Positions 54,906-63,580 of a stretch of DNA of 64,000 nt are shown piece after piece; position 1 is the first letter of the stretch, and every line of letters starts with the position of its first letter. This stretch comes from Saliniramus fredricksonii (GTDB lineage Bacteria > Pseudomonadota > Alphaproteobacteria > Rhizobiales > Beijerinckiaceae). The notes beneath the pieces are model-generated. The model made no database searches. It had not been told where the DNA came from and saw only the letters and a list, made by a program, of their open reading frames with translations. The position numbers were made by a program, and so were the translations under genes. The DNA lies in assembly GCF_900094735.1 (NCBI RefSeq), contig NZ_FMBM01000002.1:1860001-1924000 (forward strand). Reading direction: 5' to 3'.

Positions 54906-55756
54906 GCAGATTGTGGCCATCAACATTAGTAAATGACCTCGCAAAACGGCGAGTTGTGATCGTCATCGGGGCTGGAGTTTCCAAGAATTCTGTCTCAGAG
55001 TCTGGCGACAAGCGTCCGCCGCTATGGGAGGAGTTCCTTCGCGCTGGCCTTGATCATATTGGTCCAAAGGGAACAAATCATATTAGAGCAGCACTTAAGG
55101 CTGGCGATTATCTGCACGCTTGCGAGTGGATGAAGAAGAAATTTGACGATGATTGGGAAAATTTTTTAACTGAACAGTTCTTGTCCCCTTCATTTAAACC
55201 TTCTAATTTACACGATCGTATACTACGGCTCGACCAAAGAGTTGTTCTTTCTATGAATATAGATAATATCTATGAAACATTTGTATCAAGTTTGACTGGA
55301 GGAAAAACATTTACCAAAAAATATTATGATGGTGATGTTTATAAATTTTTAAGAGACGGATCAGACTACATCATAAAGGTTCATGGCACTATTGAATCTC
55401 CTGCGAGTATTATCTTTACACAATTTGACTATGCAAAAGCAAGGACAGAATTTTCGGAATTTTATCATGTACTAGATGCCGCGATTCTATCTCATACATT
55501 TCTTTTTATCGGATGTGGCGTAAATGATCCTGATATAAATCTTATGTTGGAAAATCAGAATTTTAAATTTCCACAATCCAAGCCCCACTATCTTGTTACG
55601 AGCAGCAAAATTTCTGAGGACTTAGAGGAATCCCTTCGTACTAATAGAAATATTAAGTGCATAAAGTATGATCCAAAGGATTATCACAGTGAGCTCGTAA
55701 GTATTATTGATTTATTGATTGAGAAAGTTGAAAAGGAAAATAGTGTTATCAGCTAG
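54902..55756 (+). CDS. SIR2-domain protein, probable NAD+-consuming effector
   Basis: A 284-residue SIR2-family protein. The nucleotide site starts at GAGVSKNS (23-30). LSMNIDNIYE carries the conserved Asn119 and Asp121, the catalytic His161 is in IKVHGTIESP, and FIGCGVNDPD (202-211) completes the fold. Bacterial SIR2 domains of this kind often act as NADases in phage-defence systems. The gene is in frame with, and overlaps by four bases, the ParA-type gene, so the products probably act together. Composition is AT-rich. No deacetylase zinc cysteines are present. Confidence 0.85.
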   Translation: MSRLWPSTLVNDLAKRRVVIVIGAGVSKNSVSESGDKRPPLWEEFLRAGLDHIGPKGTNHIRAALKAGDYLHACEWMKKKFDDDWENFLTEQFLSPSFKPSNLHDRILRLDQRVVLSMNIDNIYETFVSSLTGGKTFTKKYYDGDVYKFLRDGSDYIIKVHGTIESPASIIFTQFDYAKARTEFSEFYHVLDAAILSHTFLFIGCGVNDPDINLMLENQNFKFPQSKPHYLVTSSKISEDLEESLRTNRNIKCIKYDPKDYHSELVSIIDLLIEKVEKENSVIS

Positions 55757-55987
55757 TATTTTATTTTATATTATCTTTGAGGTTTTATAATGCGAATTAT
55801 GAATTTTAAAGGTGATATTTACCCCATAAATTTTATTGCAGGTAGATATTCACTATAGTGGAATGGAATGCGACGAGCCGTTGTCTATGAAAAGTGCCAT
55901 CTCTTTTTCATTTATCCCCCACCCTTCCCTCACCCCCCAAATTCCCCTATCACCCCCTGAGCGCCTCATCACACGGACCCCTCCCCC
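55757..55987. other. Right flank of the AT-rich island
   Basis: About 110 bases of AT-rich DNA follow the SIR2 gene, then a C-rich tract at 55915-55960. In that tract TCCCCTATC (55943-55951) and CCCC (55935-55938) are the inverted counterparts of the G-rich tract on the left flank. No gene is supported. The pgeF start codon follows the C-rich tract with no Shine-Dalgarno sequence. Confidence 0.45.
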
Positions 55988-56689
55988 ATGCGGCTTCAGG
56001 TTTCTGCCCTCTCTGACCATCACGGCGTAGCCCATGCCTTCTTCACCCGCGCGGCGCCCGTCGAGGAGCGGGGTTTGCTGGCGCGCGATATCGGGGTTTC
56101 GGCTGATGGGTTTGTCGGCCTCAAGCAGGTGCATTCGCCCGATGTCGTCACGGTCGAGGCGCCCTGGGCGGATGAGGCGCGGCCGCGGGGGGATGCGCTG
56201 GTGACGCGGCGGCGGGGGATTGCGCTTGCGATCGCGACAGCGGATTGCGGGCCGGTGCTCTTTTATGACGCGCGCGCGGGCGTGATCGGCGCGGCGCATG
56301 CGGGATGGCGCGGGGCGCTGGCCGGGGTTCTGGAGGCGACGATCGCGTCCATGGAAGCGCTCGGGGCGCGGCGCGGGGATATCGTCGCGGCGCTCGGCCC
56401 CACCATCAGCGCGGCGCATTACGAGGTCGGCCCCGAGCTCGTCGCGGCCTTCCGCGAGGCCGATCCCGCCCATGAGCGTTTCTTCACGCCCAATGCTGCG
56501 GGCCGCGCGCAGTTCGATCTGCCGGGCTTCATCGGCGCCCGGCTCGACGCCGCCGGCATCGCCGCCTTCGAGGATATCGCCCGCTGCACCTATGCGGAGC
56601 CGGAGCACTTCCACTCCTACCGCCGCCACACCCACCGCCCGGAGCCGGGCCACGGGCGGCTGATCTCGGCGATCGCGCTCACCGACTGA
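55988..56689 (+). CDS. pgeF: PgeF/YfiH laccase-domain protein, apparently shortened near the N-terminus
   Basis: A 233-residue YfiH-family protein. The metal ligands are His in LKQVHSPDVV, Cys in TADCGPV, and His in GAAHAGWRG. In bacteria the family edits peptidoglycan precursors or oxidises phenols. Between the family start AFFTR and QVHS only about 25 residues are found, where homologues have about 50. The segment that normally carries GGVS.G.Y.SLN.G appears missing, without a frame break. An in-frame TGA just upstream fixes the start at 55988, and no ribosome binding site precedes it. Confidence 0.8.
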   Translation: MRLQVSALSDHHGVAHAFFTRAAPVEERGLLARDIGVSADGFVGLKQVHSPDVVTVEAPWADEARPRGDALVTRRRGIALAIATADCGPVLFYDARAGVIGAAHAGWRGALAGVLEATIASMEALGARRGDIVAALGPTISAAHYEVGPELVAAFREADPAHERFFTPNAAGRAQFDLPGFIGARLDAAGIAAFEDIARCTYAEPEHFHSYRRHTHRPEPGHGRLISAIALTD

Positions 56690-56723
56690 AGCGCCTGCGC
56701 CGGCGCAGCCAACGGCCAGGACT

Positions 56724-59096
56724 TCACGCGGCCAGTTGCTGATAGCGCTCGACGACGCTGCTCATCGCCTCCGACACCATCCCCGCCTGGGCGCGTGAGG
56801 CCCAGACGATCTGCGCGGCAATCCGCGTCCCGTCTGCCCAGACGACCGTGACCGCAGCGCCGGGGACGATTGCGCCGGTTTCCTGCAGATGCGGCTCGAA
56901 TGCGATCTTCAGGCCCGAACTGCAGACATCGACGAGACGCGCCGGCATCACGGCATCCGCCATTCGGATTTCGACGGGATCGCGCGCCGGGATGCGGGTC
57001 TCGCTGCGGCGGTCATCGACATCTTCGGCAACACCGCTGACGAAGGCATCGACCGACCGGGCCATTTGCTGGGCAACCTGATCGACCCGGTCGGACACGG
57101 AGCGCACCTGATCCGCCTCGACACGCGCGTTTTCGATGGCGCCGGAGACCGCGTCGAGATTGCGCGCCACGGTCGCCGAACCGCTCACGGTGAGGCTGAT
57201 CGAACCGGCAATGCTGCGGGTCGCCTCGTCCTGCATGGCCACCGCCTGGGCCAGCGCCCTGGCCAGATCCGCAATCTCGCCGATCGTGCCGGCAATGCCG
57301 TCGATCGAGCCGACGACATCGCCGGTCTTGCTCTGGATACCCGCAATCTGCGCCGAGATCTCCTCGGTCGCCGCGGCCGTCTGCCCCGCGAGCGCCTTCA
57401 CTTCCGCCGCGACGACGGCGAAGCCGCGCCCCGCCTCACCGGCGCGGGCCGCCTCGATCGTCGCGTTGAGCGCGAGGAGATTGGTCTGATCCGCCACCTG
57501 ACGGATCAGCGCGACGACCTCGCCGATCGTCTCCACACCGCGCGCGAGCTCGCCGACCGTGGCCGTCGCCGCGTCGGCGATGGTTTCCGCATGCGCGACC
57601 TTGCCGGAAGTGGCCTGCGCCTGGTCGGTAATGTCGCGGATGGATCCGGCCAGGGCCTCGGCGGCGCTGCCGACAGACTGGACGTGCCGATCCGCCTCGC
57701 GCGAGGCATTTCCGGCTTCGAGCGCCTGCTCCGAGGCGTCGGCACTGACGCGCGTCAAGCGCGCGGATGTCTGCCCCAGCTGGCTGATCTCGACGGTCAG
57801 CCCCTCTTGTACATGCGCCGTTTCTTCCCGGAAGCGCTGGATCAGGCTCTCGATCTTGTCCTGGCGCAGCAATTCCTTGTCACGATCCGTCTGCGCCTGG
57901 GATTCGAGGCGCGTGCGCGCAAGGGCGTTGTCGCGGAACACCGCAAGCGCGCGCCCCATATCGCCCACCTCGTCCGCGCCTGCGAGCGCGCTGAGATCGA
58001 CGTCATTCGTGCCGGCCGCCAGCTGCTGCATGACTTGCGTCGCCCGCCTGATCCGGCCAGCAACGCGGTTCTGGAAATAGCGCACGGCCATCCCGGTCAC
58101 GCCGAGGGCGACGAGCGCCAAGGCAATGGTCAGCCAGAGCTTGCCGCGAGCCTCGCTGCGCAAATCCTCGGCAAGCGCGAGATTGGCGGCAGCCGCCTCG
58201 ACGACGAGATCGACCGCCGAATCGAGCGCCTCGGTAGAGCGGGCAAAATAGGTTTCGAAATCGACCGGATAATCGGCGGTCTCTGCGGCAGCGTAGAGAT
58301 CCTGCCGAAGGGTCTCATAATCCTCGAAATAGAGACGGCGCATGCGCTGGAAGGCTTCCGCCACGGCGGGCGCGAGCTCCGCGCGTGTGGCGAGGCTCTG
58401 GGACAGGCCCCATGCCTGCAGGACGCGCCCGTGGGATTCATGCATTTCGGGCAAGTCGGCGGATGTCAGCGGCTGCTGCAGTGCCGTTGCGATCGCGAAA
58501 TAGGTGCGCTCGCGCCCGCCGAACTCGCGGATGATCCAGGCGCGCTGCATCAGGAGATCGTTGGCGGCGATTGCTGCGGGCGTGCTGTCGGTCGGCGGGC
58601 GGACGAGATCACCCAGATCGTTGATGGCGGCAATGGTGGCTTTCATGCGCTCGATCACGTCGGAGCCGCCTGCTGCCCGTTCATCCGCGGCCACCCGCAG
58701 GTCGGGATCCACACGCGCCCGGATTGCCGCAAGAGCCTGCCGGTACTGCCCCAGAGCTTCGACGAGCTCTCCCTCACGCGGCAATGCGACGGAGGCCAGA
58801 TGCGCATCCAGTTCGGCAAACAGCGCTTCCGAACGCCGCCGCTGCTCCGCGAGCGCGTCCTGGAATCGCGCCGGGAACGGTCCGGGCAGGGCGAGGCCGA
58901 CCTGCGAGAGTGAGCGTTCGAGCGATATCTCGATCGTCGCCTTGTTCAGATAGGACAAGGCCGTCACGGCGTTGCCGGTCTGCGTCGCGGACGACAGACG
59001 CCGCATCTCTTGACCGATGACGAAGCCTGCGGCCACGAGGACGGCCAGCCCCACAAGGCCGGTGAACAGGAGGCTGGATCGACGAATGGATAGCAT
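56724..59096 (-). CDS. Methyl-accepting chemotaxis protein with C-terminal PilZ domain
   Basis: A 790-residue receptor. TM1 lies at about 9-30, then a 300-residue all-helical sensor domain, TM2 at about 320-342, and a HAMP domain. The signalling domain carries the hairpin tip [40 protein letters not shown]. After it, residues about 690-790 form a PilZ domain: [10 protein letters not shown] and, some 28 residues on, DVCSSGLKI, the two c-di-GMP motifs. The ATG at 59096 (MLSIRRSS) is chosen; the open frame to 59147 has no ribosome binding site. Confidence 0.87.
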   Translation of the reverse strand: MLSIRRSSLLFTGLVGLAVLVAAGFVIGQEMRRLSSATQTGNAVTALSYLNKATIEISLERSLSQVGLALPGPFPARFQDALAEQRRRSEALFAELDAHLASVALPREGELVEALGQYRQALAAIRARVDPDLRVAADERAAGGSDVIERMKATIAAINDLGDLVRPPTDSTPAAIAANDLLMQRAWIIREFGGRERTYFAIATALQQPLTSADLPEMHESHGRVLQAWGLSQSLATRAELAPAVAEAFQRMRRLYFEDYETLRQDLYAAAETADYPVDFETYFARSTEALDSAVDLVVEAAAANLALAEDLRSEARGKLWLTIALALVALGVTGMAVRYFQNRVAGRIRRATQVMQQLAAGTNDVDLSALAGADEVGDMGRALAVFRDNALARTRLESQAQTDRDKELLRQDKIESLIQRFREETAHVQEGLTVEISQLGQTSARLTRVSADASEQALEAGNASREADRHVQSVGSAAEALAGSIRDITDQAQATSGKVAHAETIADAATATVGELARGVETIGEVVALIRQVADQTNLLALNATIEAARAGEAGRGFAVVAAEVKALAGQTAAATEEISAQIAGIQSKTGDVVGSIDGIAGTIGEIADLARALAQAVAMQDEATRSIAGSISLTVSGSATVARNLDAVSGAIENARVEADQVRSVSDRVDQVAQQMARSVDAFVSGVAEDVDDRRSETRIPARDPVEIRMADAVMPARLVDVCSSGLKIAFEPHLQETGAIVPGAAVTVVWADGTRIAAQIVWASRAQAGMVSEAMSSVVERYQQLAA

Positions 59097-59457
59097 CAGC
59101 TCGGCTTCGTTTTGGTCGTATTCCAGACAGATGTCACAGATAATCATTTATGAAGAGTAAAATCTTCGCCAAAACAAATATATATTTTAGCTCATCTTGG
59201 CCAAGACTACAATTATTAGTGGCATTTTCTGATGAGCATTTAAATAACATCCACTAAACGTGAAATTACGCGAAGATCCGCTGGCCATGACTTGTCAGGC
59301 GCCATGCAGAACAGGCCCCGGCCTCCCCCAGGATCGTTTCGTACATCCCCGCGCGTCGCAGCGCTCCGGGCCGGACAGAGCCGGAGCGGAGGCTCTCGAT
59401 CCCTTTCAGGCCCGATGATTTCAACCAGCCGCCGTACCCTGCTCGAGGGGATGATGT
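59097..59457. promoter_or_regulatory. Region upstream of the chemotaxis receptor gene
   Basis: About 360 bases between the receptor and a minus-strand SDR. An AT-rich stretch at 59150-59260 probably holds the receptor promoter. The part beyond 59290 is GC-rich with no supported gene. I see no terminator. Confidence 0.35.
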
Positions 59458-60222
59458 TCATTCGCGGATCCCCACCACATCCGGCGTCTCCCAGGCCAGA
59501 TGCTGGCCGCCATCGAGGGCGAGCATCTGGCCCGTCATGGCCGGCGTCGCGGCAAGGAAGAGGACGGCCCTGGCGATTTCTTCCGGCGTGGCACCGCGCT
59601 TCAGCGGTGTCGCCTCCGTCTGCTTGCGGAAATCCGCATCGCCCTGGCGTGTATTCGAGACGGTCGGCCCCGGCCCGATCGCGTTGACGCGGATGCCGCG
59701 CGGGGCAAGCGCCTGCGCCATGGTCTGCGTCGCCGTCCACAGGGCGGATTTGGTGAGCTGGTAGGAAAAGAAATGCGGCGTGGGCTTCCACACGCGCTGA
59801 TCGAGCATATTGACGACGAGCCCGTCCGCACCGTCCGGGCATTGCCGGGCGAAATCGCGCACCAGAAAGGCGGGCGCGCGCAGATTGATGGCGAAATGGC
59901 GCTCCCATTGTTCGGGATCGAGGGCGGTGAGTGCATCCGGCTCGAATTCGGAGGCGTTGTTGACGAGCATGGTGAGCGCTCGCCCCAGCCTGGACGCCGC
60001 CTCCGGCACCAGCCGCGCCACGGCTTGCGCATCGGCGAGATCGCCCTGGACCGCACAGGCGCGCCCGCCCATAGCCTCGATCTCCGCGACGAGTGCGTCG
60101 GCGGCCTCGCGCGAGCGCCCGTAATGCACGGCGACCGCGTAACCCTCACCCGCCAGCGCCAGCGCGATCGCCCGCCCGATGCGCTTTGCCGCCCCCGTCA
60201 CCAGAACCGCGCGATCCATCAT
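59458..60222 (-). CDS. Pteridine-reductase-like SDR oxidoreductase
   Basis: A 254-residue SDR. The NADP site is TGAAKRIGRAIA with HYGRSREAA after strand 2 (Arg favours NADPH), NNASEFEPD follows strand 4, and the catalytic pair is Tyr and Lys in FFSYQLTKSALW. The motif YxLTK and the NMLDQRVWKPTP strand 5 resemble pteridine reductase/FolM more than FabG. It would reduce dihydropterin or a similar substrate. The start at 60222 (MMDRAV) is chosen over 60237. Confidence 0.78.
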   Translation of the reverse strand: MMDRAVLVTGAAKRIGRAIALALAGEGYAVAVHYGRSREAADALVAEIEAMGGRACAVQGDLADAQAVARLVPEAASRLGRALTMLVNNASEFEPDALTALDPEQWERHFAINLRAPAFLVRDFARQCPDGADGLVVNMLDQRVWKPTPHFFSYQLTKSALWTATQTMAQALAPRGIRVNAIGPGPTVSNTRQGDADFRKQTEATPLKRGATPEEIARAVLFLAATPAMTGQMLALDGGQHLAWETPDVVGIRE

Positions 60223-60305
60223 GCACCCCGATACCATTTGAATTGCAACACGGTATCAGCTTACGCAGGTCCCCGGCAGATGGATGCGGGCGATCGGGAT
60301 GCGGC

Positions 60306-61451
60306 TCAGCGCACCACCCGGATCAGTCCGCCACCGGCTTCCTGGAAGGTCGGGCAGCCGATGATCATACGGATGTCGTTGTAATCGTAATCCGTCCAGC
60401 CATAGCCCTTGCTGCGGTCTTCCCAAGCGTAATACATGTACTTCCCCGGCTCGCAGACCTCCTCGGCGATCTCGGGATCCCGATCGGTTTCCAGATTGGG
60501 CAATATGCCGCCCTCATCAAGGCGAACGCATTCCTCAAGCGTGTCGCAGAGCACTGTCTCCAGATTCTGCCTGTAGAGATCCATCTCCTCGTAGCGCCAG
60601 CCGTCGCGTACGCGGTATCCGGAGACATCGTGCACCAATGCACCGGTTTCCGGATTGATCGTGGTATCGGCATAATAGACGAACACGCGCCGGCTGGGAT
60701 CGTCCCATTGTTCGGGGTTTTCACGCGCAGCATGCACATTGCGCAACATGAAGCTGATGAATTCTCCCGGTCCGCATTCAGCGAATTCCTGCTCGTATTC
60801 CGTTGGCGGTGTTGCGTTGTCGGCCAACGGCACGAAATTGCGCCGGCCACCATCGGGATCATCCGTCCGGTCCGGATTGAAGCAGTAGGTGTAGACACGG
60901 TCGTAATCGGAGGCCTCGTGATTGAGCTGCCTGAAATCCGGTGGCGGCATCACCTGGACCATGGGCGGACGGCGTACCACCGTCTCCACACCCGCCGTCA
61001 GCGAACGCGACATGCCGGGCATGGCGGCCGCAAGCGTCGCGAACAGGTCCGCCTCGATGTTGATGCGATAATGCATCTCGTCGACCCACTCGCCACGCAC
61101 CGTGACATGCTCCACGCTGTTGCCATGGCGCTCCATCACGGATTCACGCGCCTGCTCATGCAACAGCGCCGTGCGCTGCGGGTCCTTCGCCATGGCGATC
61201 GCGATCGCGGTACTGTCGGCCAGAACGCGCAATTCGCTGCGCAGGGAATGCGCCCGGGAATAGTCCAGCGCCGCGCCCGCCAGCCCGGCCACCGGCACGA
61301 GCAGCAGAGCGAAGACAATCGCGACGTTTCCACGCCTGTCGAGACCGAGCAGGTCGCGATCGGGGCCATCGTGGTGATGAATCTCGGGCATTTGCATCAG
61401 GGCATGCATATTCGGCAACCCACCATCAAGGATCCTCATGCAAGCATTCAT
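60306..61451 (-). CDS. TadG-like pilus-assembly-type protein (tandem copy 2)
   Basis: A protein of up to 381 residues with an N-terminal TadE/TadG-like membrane anchor: DRRGNVAIVFALLLVPVAGLAGAALDYSRA. The large exported domain is unlike standard TadG. It has several cysteines (YTYCFNPD, FAECGPGEF, TVLCDTLEECV, VCEPGKYMYYAWEDR, IIGCPTF) and no von Willebrand motif that I can see. It is a paralogue of the gene at 61623. The true start may be ATG 61439 or a later ATG; the ribosome binding site is unclear. No tad operon genes are nearby. Confidence 0.75.
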   Translation of the reverse strand: MNACMRILDGGLPNMHALMQMPEIHHHDGPDRDLLGLDRRGNVAIVFALLLVPVAGLAGAALDYSRAHSLRSELRVLADSTAIAIAMAKDPQRTALLHEQARESVMERHGNSVEHVTVRGEWVDEMHYRINIEADLFATLAAAMPGMSRSLTAGVETVVRRPPMVQVMPPPDFRQLNHEASDYDRVYTYCFNPDRTDDPDGGRRNFVPLADNATPPTEYEQEFAECGPGEFISFMLRNVHAARENPEQWDDPSRRVFVYYADTTINPETGALVHDVSGYRVRDGWRYEEMDLYRQNLETVLCDTLEECVRLDEGGILPNLETDRDPEIAEEVCEPGKYMYYAWEDRSKGYGWTDYDYNDIRMIIGCPTFQEAGGGLIRVVR

Positions 61452-61542
61452 AGAACCGATTCATAAAAAATATGCTACCTTGAATATAGAAACGCCTTCC
61501 GTTGCGTCAGCGTATCCGGCGGCGATGCTGCTTGAGGGGGCG

Positions 61543-61580
61543 AAACGGAAAACGCCCGGATCGGGGCGGGATCCGGGCGT
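61543..61580 (-). terminator. Rho-independent terminator after TadG-like copy 1
   Basis: ATCCGGGCGT (61571-61580) pairs perfectly with ACGCCCGGAT (61552-61561) around a nine-base loop; on the minus strand it is followed by TTTTCCGTTTCG. It separates the two tandem genes, so they are not simply one operon. Confidence 0.85.
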
Positions 61581-61622
61581 CCTGATCGCAGGGGCCGCGC
61601 GCTGCTCGTCACGGCGCAGGGG

Positions 61623-62705
61623 TTATTGCACGAGGCGCACCGTGCGATCGGTCGCGATGATTTCGGGACAGGAGACGATCAGGCGGATATCGTCGAAATC
61701 GGCATCCGTCCATTGACCGTGACGGGGATGGCCTTGCGGATAGACCGGGCGGTCCTCCCAACCGAAATACATGTACTGCCCGTCCTCACAGGAAGCCGTG
61801 GCCTGCTCAGGGGTGCGTCCCTTGCCCGGATACGGGATGACGCCACCCTGCGTTTCAACCTTGCATTCTTCGGTATCGCGACAATGCACGGTCTCGATGA
61901 GACCGACGTCGTCCATGTCGATCTTCTCGAAAGTATGGCCGTGGCGCACGCGATAGCCCTGAACGTCATGCTCCAGCACGCGCGTATTCGGATCGAGCAC
62001 CGTGTCGGTGAAATAGTTGTAGACTTCCCGCGACGGGTCATCCCATGCATTGGGGCTGGTGCGTGCACCGCGCACGTTGCGCAGCATGTAGGAGACATGC
62101 TCACCCGCACCACATTCGGGAAGTTCGGTATCATAGACCGTGGTCGAGGAATTATCGGCGATGGCGGTGAGTTGCGTGCGGAATTCATCCGGATCAGCCC
62201 CCGGTTCTGCCGCGCGCAAGGGGTCGTAGCAATACATGTAGATGCGGTTGTAATCGCCCGCTTCCGGGTCGAGCATCGACATGTCGGGCGGCAGCACCCT
62301 GTAAGTCGGCGGGATTCGGTGCGCGACGGTGATGACCTGCGCAGCGATCGTCTTCGGCATGCCGGGCACGCCGGCGAGAAGCGAGGAGCGCAAATCGGCA
62401 CTGATCTTCACCTGATAATGCGCACCGTCGAGCCAGCGGCCCTGCATCTGCACATCCTCGAGGTTCTCCCGCAGCTTTCCCCGCAGCTCGTCTTCGGCCT
62501 TCGCCAGAATGGCGGGGGCCGAAGACGGGTTTCCGGCATGGGCGACATTGAGTGCGGTCTGATCGGCGAACAGACGCAACTCCTCCCGCACGGCGGTCGC
62601 GCGGCTGTAATCGAGCGCAGCCCCGGCAAATCCCATGACGGGAATGAGGGTCAGCCCAAAGATCATCGCCACGTTGCCGCGCGTATCAGAAATGAAGCGT
62701 TTCAT
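61623..62705 (-). CDS. TadG-like pilus-assembly-type protein (tandem copy 1)
   Basis: A 360-residue paralogue of the gene at 60306. The N-terminus MKRFISDTRGNVAMIFGLTLIPVMGFAGAALDYSRA is a TadE/G-like anchor. The exported domain repeats the copy-2 layout: YNRIYMYCYDP, LPECGAGEHVSYMLRNVRGA, WDDPSREVYNYFTDTVLDP, CRDTEECKVE, SCEDGQYMYFGWEDR and DFDDIRLIVSCPE. GGAGGCGCCCGG supports the start at 62705. Likely membrane-anchored and periplasmic or surface-exposed; the shared C-terminal domain is unassigned. Confidence 0.78.
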   Translation of the reverse strand: MKRFISDTRGNVAMIFGLTLIPVMGFAGAALDYSRATAVREELRLFADQTALNVAHAGNPSSAPAILAKAEDELRGKLRENLEDVQMQGRWLDGAHYQVKISADLRSSLLAGVPGMPKTIAAQVITVAHRIPPTYRVLPPDMSMLDPEAGDYNRIYMYCYDPLRAAEPGADPDEFRTQLTAIADNSSTTVYDTELPECGAGEHVSYMLRNVRGARTSPNAWDDPSREVYNYFTDTVLDPNTRVLEHDVQGYRVRHGHTFEKIDMDDVGLIETVHCRDTEECKVETQGGVIPYPGKGRTPEQATASCEDGQYMYFGWEDRPVYPQGHPRHGQWTDADFDDIRLIVSCPEIIATDRTVRLVQ

Positions 62706-63123
62706 CCGGGCGCCTCCATGGTCACTGGCGCTGACTCTCGGAAAAATCTGCAAACTCTTTATTGCTTGCACGATTCAAATTTTACGCATCTCCAATAAAT
62801 CGTAATACAACCCAAGATGAAGCGTATTATCGCGTGTATTCAATTCACATGAACTGTTTCATTTCTGGTCATATCCGGAATCCGGATTGCAGCAGATCGC
62901 ATGATATCGTGCAATATGTCTCATCACTGACCATCATTGTATCAAAAAGATACAATTATAAACCGATTCAAAGTTTCTTCAATTACGTCATTTCCGGCCC
63001 TGGAAAATTCCCAGGCCAAGCCGGAATCGCAAAACGAAGCGGTTGGCGAGGGGAAACCTGGCCAATGATCGGAAACTCTGAACGCTTCCAGGCGTTGGCC
63101 TGATCAGTGAAAGGAGTGACGTC
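62706..63123. promoter_or_regulatory. AT-rich divergent region with an operator-like dyad
   Basis: About 420 bases between divergent genes, AT-rich from about 62755 to 62990. ATTGTATC (62936-62943) and GATACAAT (62949-62956) form a perfect eight-base dyad with AAAAA between them. AAGGAGTGACGTC before 63124 is the ribosome binding site of the membrane protein gene. No additional gene is supported. Confidence 0.5.
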
Positions 63124-63474
63124 ATGCGCAAGCGCCTCATCGTCGCCGCGCTGGTCTATCTTCCAGTCAACGCGGTTCTCTTCGGAATAAAGTTCGTATC
63201 GATCATGACGATACCGGCCTTGACGGCCCATTCGGAAACGCTGATTCCGATCGCGACGATCGCGACATTCATCCTGGCGATTCCAATCGCCTGGTATCTG
63301 GCGCCATATCTGCAGTCGAGAGCCTTCGCCGATATGCGTGAGCGGGCCGGTGTCAGCTTCGACCATCGCCCCGGCGAGGAAAAGCAGACGGTGGCCGCGC
63401 CGAAAGGTGCCGAGGAACTCGGTGTCGACCAGATCGGCGGTGGCAAGGACACGATCAAACCGCAGCGAGACTAG
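63124..63474 (+). CDS. Small two-helix membrane protein of unknown function
   Basis: A 116-residue protein with two hydrophobic segments, at about 5-30 (LIVAALVYLPVNAVLFGIKF) and 42-62 (IPIATIATFILAIPIAWYL), and a soluble C-terminus of 50 residues. I know no domain with this sequence. The GGAGTG ribosome binding site and helix-loop-helix layout make it a real gene. Probably an inner-membrane protein. Confidence 0.65.
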   Translation: MRKRLIVAALVYLPVNAVLFGIKFVSIMTIPALTAHSETLIPIATIATFILAIPIAWYLAPYLQSRAFADMRERAGVSFDHRPGEEKQTVAAPKGAEELGVDQIGGGKDTIKPQRD

Positions 63475-63580
63475 TTCCGGTCAGGTCGCAGGACGCAACA
63501 GCGGAGCGGGCGCAGCATGGTGCGTGCCTGCGCGCATCCCGATTGCCGGCTTCAGCGCGAATATCAGGCATCGGGCCCTG

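Noticed and set aside
56889-58913. 674-codon + strand open frame opposite the chemotaxis receptor
   Set aside because: Antisense shadow; the receptor's signalling tip and PilZ motifs are on the minus strand.
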